Shown here: positions 23,974 to 35,869 of the stretch, piece by piece | How positions within the stretch are numbered: position 1 is the stretch's first letter | How the letters are laid out: each line of letters begins with the position of its first letter | NCBI GenBank assembly: GCA_015501055.1 | Contig: JADNYV010000015.1 | Location: 310,001 to 374,000 of the forward strand | Direction of reading: 5' to 3' | Source of the DNA: Mucidula mucida | Taxonomy: Eukaryota; Basidiomycota; Agaricomycetes; Agaricales; Physalacriaceae | DNA: 64,000 bases | Notes under the pieces: model-generated | What the model saw: the letters and a program-made list of their open reading frames with translations, nothing else | Told to the model about the DNA's origin: nothing | Database searches by the model: none | Position numbers and translations under genes: made by a program

Positions 23974-26396
23974 CTACGCCAACTTTGTCTCCGCATCCCC
24001 AGTGTACGCACTCTTCATGTGAGGGTGTGCCTCAAACGCCTTTCTCTCTGCCTCTGCACGTATGAACTCCTCGCACTCTACATGGCTTTTATCTACATCG
24101 AGCATCCACAAAAATATTGTGCTGAATACACCCCTTCATTGCCTCCATATTAGCCTATGGCTATGCAGAGAGTAATGGACTTACAGTCCGAAGAGGAACG
24201 CAAACGGCATGTTGTCGTTGTCGTTTGCGGCACTGATGATGGCAGACGACACGAACGGGCCAATGAACGCAGAAGTTTTGCCAACCTGTGGAAGCGGATG
24301 AGAGGGTATGGACACAGTGAGATAAAAGACGTACGACTGAAAACAAAGCGAAAAACAGGAACCTGGAACAGCAAAAGTAATCAGAGTTGAATTCGATCCG
24401 GGAAGCGAAAGACCTGCATTTGCGGTAGCGGCGAGACTTCGCTGATCATAGTCTGACTGTACGCATACCACGGACATACGAGTAGACCATAGAAGGCTTG
24501 GTATAGCCTGTGCGCACAAGACGTTGGTTTAGGTTAGCAAGCCAAGCTACTAAGACACGCCATCACGTACCATATCTCCCATACGTGCTTGAACCCAAAC
24601 TTGTCCGTATGGACACCAATGAGACCCCATACTGTCAGAATCTGGAGGTTCGTGTGAGGGCGAGGGGGGAAGGATGAGACACAGAAACTTACTATAATCC
24701 AGAACACATTGAACATGAGCATCTGTTGCAACCCGAGTCAGGGTAGATCAGAGCAGCAAGGAAGCAAGTCGTACAGCTTTGGTACTGATTTTGAATCGCT
24801 TTTGTACCAGCCAAAAGAGACTGACAAGCGAGTCAGTGGCGAAGACCAGGAGATCTCAGATAACGCGGTACATACTAGATTCCGAGTCCTTGCGTTACGA
24901 TACCTACGATCAACAAAAGCGTAAGCTGCAGCGTCGAATACGCAACAACGCTTAGGGATTCAGTGAGTATAGAGAATTCAGGTATAATTGCGAAGAAGTA
25001 AACCTGTTCTGCAGGGTAGCAATCACAGTTCTGCGTGATATTCAGCCTGGCTTCATACGTTTCGTGGAAAAAGTTACACAGTCGTGTTCAGAACATCGCC
25101 CCTTGAAGACACGTCAACCAAGGTAATCCACTATAAGAAGAGAATAGGACCTACATCAAGAAGTAGAAGATCAAGTACAGAAACGTCTGCTTAAGTCGCA
25201 TGCATTCGCAGAACGCAACGTAGGTCTGTTTGAAGCCCACCGTCAGTAAGCTAGTTCCAGGAGGAAGGCTGAGCCCCGGACGGCGTTTCTCGAAGAGGAA
25301 CCAAGGTAATGCGCATAGTACTGGAAATCATGTAAGGCTTATGCCGCCTCAAGGTAAGCGAAAACTGACACCAAACTCCACCGGAAAAGGCGATTAGGAC
25401 ACTGAAAGCCTTGGTGTTGTTCTCCGTGCTCTCATCGGACTTCACACCCTTCAGGATTCCGACCATGATCGCCAAAATGACTATCTCTCCTGCTGAGCAG
25501 ATCGTGAAGGACATGTTGGAGATGCGATTCCGTGAGAGTGAAGTCAGCGTCGTGTGCTCAAGCAATCTGGAACGGGGCTTCAGTCAGATGCGGGCATGGA
25601 AGGTAGGTGGTATGCTAACGTTTTACGACCATCTTTTACTTCTTCCAAGGATTCCTTGACCTCTGGTAAGTCTCTCGCGAGACCAGGAAAGGCAGCAGTC
25701 CAGAAGGTCAACGAACCCTAGAACATGTGAACGAGGCGCAGGTCGAACGTGAAGAAAAGCAACCTGGTATGTTATCACTAGAGAACGCGTCAATCAGAGT
25801 CTCAACGGAAAATCTGCGCGTCCTTACGCCCAAGAATATACAGTGCGACTCCAGCACGCCATTGCGAAGGATCATCTACGCCTAGCCACGCGAAGGAGAC
25901 AGCGACAGCCAATACCGTGAAGACGATCGTAATGTTTGGCCTAACAATCGGTCTTTTTGGCGGTGCTTCAGAGAGCGAGCAACATACCTCCATCGGCCAT
26001 AATCGGCCCAAGCACCAATGAATAGCAAGAGGACTGCCTGCAATGCGAAGCTAATCCCATTCGTCAATAGTACGATTGAATTGACTGAATTGCGCGGTCA
26101 ATGCTATTCTTATCGACGCGAAAGGACTTACTATCGCGCACGCGCCCGAGATAAGGAAGCACACAGGCATCATCACATGGAGTGACGAACGGGGGATCCT
26201 TTGGATCGTATCCCGCGAGGTATAGCAAATTTTGGAACTGAGAGGGGCCAAAGTTGAAGCCAGAAAGGCCGTTGTTGCCGATGTAGTAGACGTAGTAGGA
26301 CCACAGCTCGAGACGAGATGTGGTGTACTTGCTGCCCTCCTCGTCCTCCACAGATTCCAAAGGTTCCTTTTCAAGTGGACTGGCGACTTTGGACAT
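23974..26396 (-). CDS. ATG22: Atg22-like vacuolar amino acid exporter
   Basis: A multi-pass vacuolar membrane protein of the major facilitator superfamily that exports amino acids released by autophagy. It starts MSKVASPLEKEP at 26396. Conserved segments include LELWSYYVYYIGNNGLSGF, INSIVLLTNGISFALQAVL, FIGAWADYGRW, SLTFWTAAFPGLARDLPEV, VWGLIGVHTDKFGFKHVWEI, YSQTMISEVSPLPQM and GKTSAFIGPFVSSAII. It ends GDAETKLA. At least fifteen exons are needed, one only 14 nt (25777-25764) and one 28 nt (24362-24335). The intron at 24417-24363 must start with GC. With these junctions the frame stays open from start to stop. The many introns make the exact boundaries moderately uncertain. Confidence 0.88.
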
Positions 26397-27176
26397 GGTG
26401 GTGCAGTGGAAAGTGTGATTGCCAATAACCCAATGCACCAGGTGGAGTTACTGCGAATGATGGAAAAGGACAAGCGCCATGCACTGCTCGATATCGGACC
26501 AGCATGCAAGCCAGGTTTTCTCGCAGCTATCATGATTGCATACTGAGAAATACTAACCTGTTGCTAGTCTGTATATGTAGAGGTAGGTTGGTTAGGAGAA
26601 AGTCAGATCAGGGCCTCCCAACGCGGCTCTGATCCCGGTTGCACACTGGCAACACGCAAGGCAAGAGTTGGGCAAGAGGATCTTCTCTGCTCATGAAGGA
26701 GCAGGACTGCGTCTCTTTTAACATGGCAATTTCTCGCGCCTTCGGCGGCAACGCAAGCACGCCCTGAATATTCCTCTGTACACCAAGTTCTGCACCAGGC
26801 TGTCGCCTCTCTCCTTTCAACCATCTCAGCAAACGGACGCAAATGTGACAACTGCTGTAATGAGGCCCGTGTACTTGTTTTCCACATATTTGTCTCATCA
26901 CAGCGAATCGGCCACACTAACGCGTACAATCGCACCAATTAACATTGAAACTGCCCCTCCATTAAACCGGCCTTTGTTCTGTTCGATTGGTCTGCAAAAT
27001 TGCAACTCCTTTCTTTTCGACGTTGCACTGGGTTCCCTATAGCGGTCATGAAAACGATCTCCTATATGTCCTTGGATTTGTTTTGAACTCGTAGCCCGAA
27101 CTGGAGCTTTCCGAAACTTCGCCGTACAGCAGCTACATACCTGTATCTTTGTGTTGAATACATTTCATTCCATTGT
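26397..27176. other. Atg22 upstream region
   Basis: A 780-bp gap between the Atg22 start and the 3' end of the ABM gene copy. Short ORFs on both strands lack motifs. It presumably carries the Atg22 promoter. Confidence 0.35.
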
Positions 27177-27625
27177 TCAGGCACCAAAATGACCTGGCTT
27201 GCTATGCGAAAACCTCTGAATGCGCTTCCACATATTCACTTGTCCTGAAATATCCCAGTGTCAGCTTGACTCTACCCACAAATCGCAACATACGCTCTTT
27301 CTTGAACATCGGCTGAGCAATCGCAAAAAAAGCCTTGTAGTACTCCTTCTTCGCTTGTACCTGCAGGTGGTATATCCACAAGCCGATCTGAATACATAGA
27401 AACCTCGCGTACCTCCATAAGCCACTGAGTCGTGCAAGTCCACGCCTCCACAAGGTGAATCTCTACCTCCCCTGCCTCCTTGTCCTCCTTGACGCTCAGC
27501 TCGAAAAGCGTATTCTCCTTCTCCAATATAACACCATCGTAGGCAGGCTTAAATGCTTCAAGGAACTCATCGAGCTTGGAGGATGGAATGGTGAGAACAA
27601 CGTCGATAAGATGGTTTTCAGTCAT
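27177..27625 (-). CDS. ABM-domain-like small protein, copy A
   Basis: Three exons encode about 116 residues, starting MTENHLIDVVLTIPSSKLDE and ending FSHSKPGHFGA. The pattern of an N-terminal strand, a helix with FLEAFKPAYDGV, ENTLFELSVKED, HLVEAWTC and a closing helix fits the dimeric ferredoxin-like ABM (antibiotic biosynthesis monooxygenase) fold. The fold call is inference. No signal peptide. A near-identical inverted copy lies at 30251-30704, with both introns in the same positions. The in-frame upstream ATGs (27631 and further) are not conserved in copy B, so 27625 is preferred. Confidence 0.75.
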
Positions 27626-27836
27626 TGCCATTGGGATAGTTGTCAAGAGACGTTGACATTCATCCCCTTTTATTGTGCCTGGAGGCAATTGCCCCACATC
27701 CGGCGCCTGCAAGGTGAGTAAGGAGAGCACAAGTATCAAGCCGAGGGTTATTGCGTCAATGCGTGACGCGGCAAGTCTTCCAGAAAGCAGCGAGCAATGA
27801 TACTGTGCCCATATCAGAAAGTTCTATTGTTGCCCA

Positions 27837-29941
27837 CTAGACAAGTAGTAATGATGATAAAGTAGCTTGTGTCTGGACAACCTAGGGAACATTGAGCCTG
27901 AAAACTGGACATCTTGACATAGAAAGGCTTACCTCTATTGCCTGCTGCACCTCCAGCCGCCGCCGTGCGGCATCGAGCCAATCAGACAGTAATACCCGGG
28001 CAGTACCATTCAGCTGGTTCAATTCTCGTGCAGCACTGTCCAGGTCCTTCTCATTCAGGTAATACTCTGCCCGGGCGAGAACACTCAAAACATCACTACC
28101 AGGAACCAACCCATGACGCTTGAATCTGAAGCTCGAGAGAAGATGACTCGCTAGGTGCGAGAGCAGACCAGCATCCTGATCCGGTACCAGTGCGACGGTT
28201 GACACTTTGGGCGCGACAGACGTCGTGAACCACGACGCGAGGTCGGCAAATGGCTCCACGCCGACATCAGCCACCTCGGAGGACTCGAGAGTGTCAAGCG
28301 CCGCAGCGGTGACAGGGTCCTCTCGAGCCACGGCAAGGTGTCGAAGAATACGAAGTTCTTCGCGGAACGGCTTGCGCACTGGAGAAGCGAGGGCGGAGGA
28401 GGAAACGGCGCGGATCGCAGTCCAAAGAGCGTGTATGCGGATATTCTCGTCGAGGTATGTGGAATTGTCAATAGCGATGCGTTCTAGACGCTTGAGTTGA
28501 GACGAGAGCTCGTCGAGCTTGGCAAGACGACCTCCACGTTCCTCTTCGACGCGGACCTTGACCTCACGAATCCAACGACGCTGCAGCTCGATGCCTTGTG
28601 CGATGACTTCTTCCTTTAGCCTAGAGTACCATGAGACATGCTGATTAGGATGAACAGTAGACGCACCGCTCGTTAATGATTTCCAAATGAGTCCTGAGCT
28701 CGTTGTCAAGTTTTTCGCGGTAGGCACGCGTTAAAGCAACCTGTGACTCGTCAAAGATCTTGCGGAACTGCTCCTCCTTGAGGTCAAGCTTGTCCTGGGC
28801 TTCCATCTCCAACTCAATCATCTTGAGCGTATACTCACGCGTCTGCTCGTCCATTTTTGCTTCCAAGCCTTTCCTCTCTTCCTCTTTGACCGTCTCGATA
28901 CGGTTAACGAGAGAAGAGAGATCTCCTTTGGCGGCCTCCAAGACAGGTGTAATTTGAGCGGCAGCGTTGGGATTGGATTTCAGGTAAAAAGCGAGATTGT
29001 CGATGGTTCCAGCAAGATGTTTAATGATAGGGTCAGACACGTCGGCGACAGAAGATGCAAGGAGAGGCAAAGCTGGGGTAGGAGGTTTGGGCACATCCTT
29101 TCTGGGAGGAGTTGGGCGATCATAGCCAGGTGGGGGTTCGAAACCAACGGGTAAGGGACTGGTGTATACATGCTTCCCGGTCTCTGCGGCAGTCGGTGGA
29201 GGAGGTTGGGAAGCGGTAGGTGCCGGAGTAGATTCAGAAGGAGTGACATTCGGTGGCAGCTTGCCGGCAAGCGCGCTTTCGGCTTCCCGCACCAGCGCAG
29301 TGAGTTCCTCGGCCAGCTGTTGCTCTTGGTGCTTCGTGATTACGCCAGCCTTGTCCGCGACCTTGTCCTCCACCTTTTGTACGTCCGTTTTTATCTGCGA
29401 CGCGACCGATTTCGCGCGCTCCTTGGTCGACGTATACGCCTTTGAGGCAGCCGATTGGACGTCGTGAGCCTTTTGGCTGGTAGATTGCTTCACGCTGTCG
29501 ACAGCAGCAGGTGTGCCATTGATCTTGTCCGTGATGAACGTCTGGGTTGAGACAACAAACTCCTTGACCGATTCAATTGCCGACTCGACGGTCATCGTAT
29601 CCCAGTTGTGGAACTCGGCGTACTCGAGCATGGACTGGCCGAGAGGAACATGGTCGGAGAAGAGATTGTAGTAGGTCTGGTTGTTGAAGGCGACAAAGGT
29701 ACTGCCGACGTAGAACGTGCCCGCTGCCGTCGCTGTCGTCCATAGAATGCGCCTAAAAATGCGCGGTTTCTTTTTGGGCGCTGCCTCACCAGCTTCCGTC
29801 GCGAATCGCTGGCGGACAAGGAATTTAGTATTTTCCTGAATATCAAGTACTTTCACCACTCACCCGCCTGGCGACCCGTACGGCGCCTCTGCCCGCCGTC
29901 GAGGACAATGGCTTGGAGACAAGCAGAGCTCGACGATGCAT
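27837..29941 (-). CDS. MIC60: MICOS complex subunit MIC60 (mitofilin)
   Basis: An inner-membrane protein that shapes crista junctions and links to outer-membrane complexes. Four exons (29941-29864, 29808-28667, 28620-27933, 27881-27837) give 650 residues. The first exon encodes an Arg-rich mitochondrial presequence (MHRRALLVSKPLSS). One transmembrane segment follows at about residues 46-65 (ILWTTATAAGTFYVG). There is then a Pro-rich linker with PPPGYDRPTPPRK and long coiled coils. The mitofilin signature ends the protein: ARRRLEVQQAIEVVQTQAT then LSSLLLV. The 45-nt last exon carries half of that signature. Reading through its donor would give an unrelated tail ending at 27882. The divergent neighbour is ABM copy B. 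Confidence 0.92.
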
Positions 29942-30250
29942 TTCGTCGGCTCACACAGCGTTCGCGTTCAAGAGGGAGTCCGGCACTTCCGATCTTGTCC
30001 GTCTTACGTCAGCACGTCTGCTCAATTGACGTCTTTCATAACTGGTTTCTTATTTGAACACTGTGTACAGTGCCATTGCTCCGCTCTTTTGGAACGTATA
30101 AATTGTCACGCCATAGCTCTCAACTTAATTATCAATCATTCTCATGTCCCGGAGACGATGTGTCATCGGATGTGGCGGTAATTTTTCCAAATTGAAACGC
30201 GCTGAGAGTATAAATGGAGTGAATATCGATGTCTCTCAACAATAACTCCA
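29942..30250. promoter_or_regulatory. Divergent promoter between MIC60 and ABM copy B
   Basis: A 309-bp interval separates the two start codons. A TATAAA-like element (GAGTATAAATGG, near 30206-30217) lies about 40 bp before the ATG of copy B. No clear TATA was seen towards MIC60. Shared control is possible but not shown. Confidence 0.45.
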
Positions 30251-30704
30251 ATGGCTGAAAACCATATTCTTGACGTCGTCATCACCATTCCATCCTCCAA
30301 GCTCGATGAGTTTCTCGAGGCCTTCAAACCTGCGTACGACGGTGTCATAGCGGAGAAGGAGAACACGCTTTTCGAAGTGAGCGTCAAGGAGGACAAGGAG
30401 GCTGGAGAGGTGGAGATTCACCTTGTGGAGGCGTGGACTTGCACGACTGAGTGGTTCATGGCGGTACGCGAGTCTTCTATCTAGCTTACCCGAATATAAT
30501 ACTTACCGCCTGCAGGTACAAGCGAAGAAGGAGTACTACAAGCCGTACCTTGCGATTACTGAGCCGATGTTCAAGAAAGAACGTACGTTGGGTTTTCTTG
30601 AGTGTCGCGCTGAAGTTGACAGGAAGATTTCTTTAGGACAAATGAAGATTTGGAAACGCTTGGAGAGGTTTTCGCATAGCAAGCCAGCTCATTTCGATGT
30701 TTGA
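30251..30704 (+). CDS. ABM-domain-like small protein, copy B
   Basis: Three exons (30251-30463, 30516-30582, 30637-30704) give 115 residues, from MAENHILDVVITIPSSKLDE to FSHSKPAHFDV. It matches copy A over almost its full length, with the same central blocks FLEAFKPAYDGVI, SVKEDKEAGEVEIHLVEAW and EYYKPYLAITEPMFKKER. Intron positions are identical, and the first introns still share GTACGCGAG at the start and CCTGCAG at the end. The copies lie on opposite strands and point away from each other around MIC60. The function is unknown beyond the inferred ABM fold. Confidence 0.78.
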
Positions 30705-31294
30705 GTACATAAGGAGTCGAAGAACGGAAAATCGAAATGTATTCTGTATACCGAGATGCAGGTAATTACTGTATATGGCTGGAGCTCGTTCAGAACAAGA
30801 TAGCGATTATAAGGACAGGTAGATACGGCCTTGACAAGGTCGGCAGTGAACCTGGGACCAAGTGGGGCGTTCGCATTGTCCTCGTCCAACACGGCGGCAA
30901 TGGTAAGTTCGTGCGCTATGTTTCATTTTGCTCGCACTGAAAGAAAATGTCAGTCATTGCGGTTATGACCAGAGAAGCAAGACCAGATCCAATCCTTTTC
31001 CATTCACAGGCTGTCGACCACGCTGAGGTCTCGTATTGACGCAGCAAATTCCACGCATCCGTGGTCGTCGAGGAAAGACGAGGCCATGATGGACTACCAT
31101 TGTTTGTGTCCAACATCGACCTCAGGCTCTATCGAGTACGCTTACTTGTCAATTAATTCGCTTGCTTCATGACATCCTATGTATCGTAGCTTGTGAGTAT
31201 ACTGGGGGCATTTGCTGAGAAACAGTTGTCTATTCACAAGACTACGCTATGAAATCACTCTACTTGTTGTACATATGCAAGCAATGAAACCGCG
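30705..31294. other. Intergenic, possible short coding relic on minus strand
   Basis: Two minus-strand pieces look weakly protein-like: one from ATG 31087 (MASSFLDDHGCVEFAASIRD) and one at about 30892-30770 (LDEDNANAPLGPRFTADLVK). I could not join them in frame with normal splice sites and recognise no family. They may be a decayed gene. Confidence 0.25.
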
Positions 31295-33905
31295 TTACAC
31301 GCTGACAACGTAAGGTACCAAAACATCAGGACACGCGACTGGATACATCTCCTCGAAATCAGCGTCATAATTGAGGATCTTATAGAACTCGGCATATGTC
31401 CAGTGATTACCCAGCGTGCTATCATCAAAGGCCTGTACTTCAACCTCCTTGACGGGTGGAAGTCGAGCCGCTTTCGAAGGTGCGGGTTTTCGTCGAAGGG
31501 AAGAGTGCTGCGGAACTTCTGCATCCCGTACAGATTGGACGTGGTTGACCTGAGCGACAAATCCCGCGCAAAGTGCACGGTGCAAGGACTTTATACGGCT
31601 CCGCAGGAGGGAAAAGGTGGCGTTGGGAGCGGGTGGCGCCACCAACGCGAGAAGGTTGCTCTTCTCCGTCTGCAACTGGTTGTCTTCAAGGTGAAGCCAG
31701 TGTTTATACTGGGAATAGAAGTCGAGTTCAAGGTAGCAGTTCTCCTTGGCTTGAGAGTCATACTGGGGCACATCCAGGAGTTTGTGCGCGACGACAAGAA
31801 TGAAAAGGACATAGAAGATAGATTCCAGGTCGTGGCGATAAAGGTGCAGCGGCGGCGAGCTGGGGTTTAAATGAAACTCTCGCGCCATAAATGGACGGGT
31901 TCCCGTGCGCTGTTTCGAAGAAGGAGATGTGTTCTCGCGGAACGAGGACAAATCAAAGTCGTTCAGGACACCACAAATACGTCCGCGTCGTTCGTGCCAC
32001 ATGATGTTCCCTAGGCTGATGTCGCGGTGCAGGATACGAGCATGGTCGTAGATCCAGCGGTGAACTAAGGTAACTTGAGTCAGCAAACATGGTACAGAAT
32101 AAGTTTTTAGCGACGAACCTTGTAAAAGATCGAAAAAGACTTCAGCATAGTCGATGACATCATTCAATTCGCTCAGTTTGTAGAGCTTCTCGTGTACACT
32201 GACGCGCAATACGCGCTTTTCGTACGTGAAACGTGTACCGTCGGCGTAGCGGGTTGCAGGATCGTTAAGAAATGCAGCCAAGCCACCTCCAACTTCATCA
32301 GGCAGCCGCTCAAAGTCCTGGGAATGTAGAATGTTCGGAACGTGGTCGAGGACCCACTGAGCCTCCGGCGCGGCAGCGGCTTCCCTGATACGGTCGACAA
32401 AGGTAGCCTCGGACGTCCTGTCGATGGGCGACCACGTAATCTTGACAACGAGTTGGATGCCAGGCCAGTGGACGCTCTCCGCGTTGACGATGTACGTGCA
32501 GCGCCCGATGAGGCCTGCCTGCCTGTCGATAATCCGCCCGAGTTTAACCAAAATGGGGCCACTCGCGCCTTTGAGGGTGATGACCTGGCCGGAAAGAATG
32601 TTGTAGAGATCCGTACCGACGACTTTCTGATAGTTTTCATAGTCGCGCATGTAAGGACTGGGTTCGAGAAAGAGACGACCGATAATGCCGCCGCCGTTCC
32701 GGATAGAGGCTTGCTGTGTCTTGAACAGACAGACCTGCAAGAGCATGTACATGCGACGGTTGGTGCGGAAATTGAGTGGAGCGGAAACCGCAATGCAGGA
32801 ATGGTCGTAATACAGGAGTTGGATTTGGTCCTTACAGATCAAGGCCCCGAGGCTATAATCCTTGAAGCCGCCTGCGGAAAGGGAATGGAGAGCATAGTTG
32901 GCACATTGATAGGCAACCGACTTGCGGTCATCGGCTTCTTGTTGGAAAGAAGTGACCGCCTGAGTAGAGTTTTGGATGTCAGGACGGGAGGGTGTTTTGG
33001 ATGGGTCGGATTTTTGGCGTTTCGAGGCCGATTTGCTCGAGTCCGAACCCCGCTTTGTAGCTCCAGAAGCGGTTTTCGCGCTCTTCAGGACCTTCTTCAA
33101 CACCGCCGGATCTCTGGGATCTGAACCTAGTAAAAAGAGTCAGAACAGATACTCACTTGATTTCGATCAGGCGCTCACCCTTCACATCAAGGATAGTAGG
33201 GGCACCGATGCCTCGATCCATCAGCATCTTCATCTTGTACTCAAGGAAAAGTACGATCTGCTCCCAAGAGAAATTGAACTCTGGCCCTGCAACATTAACC
33301 AGCTCCTCGACGTTGTTGGATTGGACCCAGAGGTCATGAAGCACGCCATTGAGGTCGGGGCAGAATTTTGGCGCCTCCGAGACACGCGTCCCAACGACAC
33401 GCTTGTTATCCTGGCGATATACGTAGAGCGTGGATGAGCGGTCGGCACTGGCGGTCGTAGCAAGGACCGAGGTTGCCTGGTTATACGCGCTCGCTGCAGG
33501 GGCGTAGAGCGTTTCCTCCTCTCCGGCAGCATCGCAGACAGCGAGATACTGATCCAGCTTTTCCGCATAAGCTTTATCCGCTTCCAAAGCACTCAACAAC
33601 TTCATAACGTCGCCGTTGGATTCCCAGCCCGCAGGAAGATTGAAGACTTTTTGGAGAAAGGTCTCGAAGGGAAGGTAGACCCTGGAGGACGTGAGGTCCT
33701 CGTCAAGGTAAGGATCCATTTGCTTTCGCGTAGAGGCTGTCTGATTGCTAACAATGCCTTTCGAGGAGGGCGTGCTCGTCAACGAAGCCCATTGGGCAGC
33801 CCAGTTGGCCGCAGTGGCAGAAAAGTCGGGTTGCTCTATGGTCGTAGAAGACCCGATGGGATGATGACGATTGGCAGTGGGAGTCGTGGGATCGTTGGAA
33901 GCCAT
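31295..33905 (-). CDS. FunK1-type fungal protein kinase
   Basis: A member of the basidiomycete-expanded FunK1 kinase family. Three exons (33905-33157, 33113-32119, 32064-31295) give 837 residues. The N-terminal about 250 residues (ADKAYAEKLDQYLAVCDAAG, TLYVYRQDNKRVVG) precede a Lys/Ser-rich linker (SDSSKSASKRQKSD). The kinase core has LVVKITWSP with the presumed ATP-binding lysine, then the catalytic loop ILHRDISLGNIMW and the metal-binding VLNDFDLSSF (DFD in place of DFG), followed by GTRPFMAREF and HLYRHDLESIFYVL, all hallmarks of FunK1. Activity and targets are unknown. The initiating ATG is the one opening MASNDPTTPT. Confidence 0.9.
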
Positions 33906-34720
33906 GATCAGTGGCCACGAATGAGGGAGGAAGTCAAAGAGTATAAGGGCGGCGTGCATTTTGCAAATTCTGTTTTATAGGCCAGGTCACGGGGTGTGCG
34001 TAGACTGGGAACAATGGAACAATGAGGCGACGCTGAGGTGGACAATGGTGGTCAATTGCCAAGTTGGGAATTTATCACGTGGCCGTTTTCCGCACTCCTA
34101 TCCGCGTCCACCGCTAGACATCGGGCCGGCCGGACACTCCATTTCGCTGTAGATCTCATCTGTGGCGGTCGATTCGACGCAAGCGCTGAGGACTATACGA
34201 CGCCTTCCTCTCAACCATCATGTAGATATTATGTCCGAAGAAACTGTTGGTGCAAGCCTCTCATATTCTTAATCCCCTACGCAGCCTGCGCTATAACTCT
34301 TCGGCTTCTAATTTATGGCTCTAATCGTTTTCTCGGAATTTGAATTTGATGGGGAGGTACTTTTGCAAGCGCGCGTCAAGGAAGCGGTCCGAGTCGAGTT
34401 CCTCGCCTGAGGAAGGGACTCACCGTCCTCGACGTGTCATCTAGGCGCCCGTGAGCTATGGCCAGTATGTATGAGGTCGTGGAGGGCAGTGCTCTCGACA
34501 TCAAGTGTACATGGGATTTATTAACTTCCGACACTGCTTTTTCCTTGTACAATCCAAGCTGGTTTTGACTCTCAAATAAAGGCACAAAGAGTCTCCCGCC
34601 ACCCTCCTAAATACACAGCAAACTTAAATAAGATACTGGACTGTCCTTTCATGGTGTAAACACTATCAGAAACAATCCACAATAAATAGACCCATAGAAT
34701 GGAATATGCAAGGAACAAGG
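33906..34720. other. Gene-free stretch
   Basis: About 815 bp between two minus-strand genes. Open frames on plus (34038-34343) have no recognisable content. It should hold the FunK1 promoter. Confidence 0.35.
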
Positions 34721-35869
34721 CTAGTAACCAGAGAGGGAAGAGTTTGGTGACCCGATACGCCCGTTCAGAGGAGGCGATGTCGGTTGATGCTGTGTTCTAT
34801 TCATCGCGCACTCACAAATGACCTGTGCCCGCCTCACCACTGTCTGCACATTCTCTGCAGACGGGCCGTCTGGCAAAGCGGGCCCCCTCGTCACCTTGAC
34901 CAACCCAGGAAAGATGGTCGCGCCAACTCTATCCGGCTCACCGCGTTCGCTGAGAAGACAGCGTTTCACGAGTTCGATCTGGCGCGGATAGAGCGTGCTC
35001 CCAATCTCGGGCACGAACGCGCGGTAAAACGCGTCGCCCGAGGTGTTGGAGCCGTGCAGCATCCTGGAAAAGTCGTATGCGGACTCAAGGATGGAGACGC
35101 CGCTCGAGGCAGGGATGACATTGTTGAAGACTCGCATAAGGTGCGGGACTTGTTCATGCAAGATACTGAGGGCCATGTCGGGTGTACACGACTCCACCGC
35201 TGCTGAAAACGTCTGTCGTCGCCAGACACACGCAACAGTGGGGTCGCGGGCGAATAGGTGCTCGTGGATTCGTGTAAGTTGGATATTGGCGTCGCTGGAA
35301 TTGGTGACCATGAGACAGTTTATGATGCCCTCTGATATTGTCTCGGACATGGCGTGGCGCAGAAGATATTGAACATGCATCGACGTGCCTAGAACAACAT
35401 CACTGCCGCCACCGACAATGTCGCCCAGCACGGCGTCGCATATCGCTTCAAAAGGAGCTGGCGGGTTGCGTGCGATATCTGATGCCCATCGATTTATCAG
35501 CTTGTCCAACTGGGAAGCAGAGTTCTGCACCGGTGATCGTCAATTGATGTTTCGCCACAGAATGAAAAACGCACTTTGATGGAGAAATCATCCACGGATG
35601 TATCCCCCCTGCCAGATTGTCGCTGATGATTCAGATTGGAGCCCCCTTCCAGTAACGAAATCCGTGCACGCAGTTCGGCGACCTGCCGCTCTTGCTGCTC
35701 CAGCTGGTGTCTCTGCTCCTCGACTTTTTCGTGGGCAATACGCTGTAAATCAGTCAGTCAGATACGTTACAAGTCAAAAGACACGCACGAAATTGGTCAA
35801 CGCGTATCGGTATTGCTCTCCCGATACGACATCCTGAGGAGGGTACTGTCCTTGCTGCTGGTATGCCAT
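34721..35869 (-). CDS. Uncharacterised coiled-coil protein
   Basis: Three exons (35869-35789, 35742-35575, 35524-34721) give 350 residues. The N-terminus is Gln-rich (MAYQQQGQYPPQDVVSGEQY). Residues about 28-58 form a heptad-like stretch (VEEQRHQLEQQERQVAELRA) predicted to be a coiled coil. The rest (ASQLDKLINRWASDI, FARDPTVACVWRRQTF, FVPEIGSTLYPRQIELVKR) looks helical and globular. The Ser/Pro-rich end closes with SPNSSLSGY. I do not recognise the family. The codon pattern and clean splicing argue for a real, expressed gene. No signal peptide or membrane segment. Confidence 0.7.

Noticed and set aside
18198..26396. Possible secondary-metabolite cluster (acyl-CoA synthetase, GST, transporter-like gene)
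   Set aside because: There is no core synthase, the transporter is Atg22, and a 2-kb gap separates the genes; they look like ordinary neighbours.
32342..33124. 260-codon plus-strand ORF
   Set aside because: Antisense to the FunK1 kinase exon; no motif of its own.
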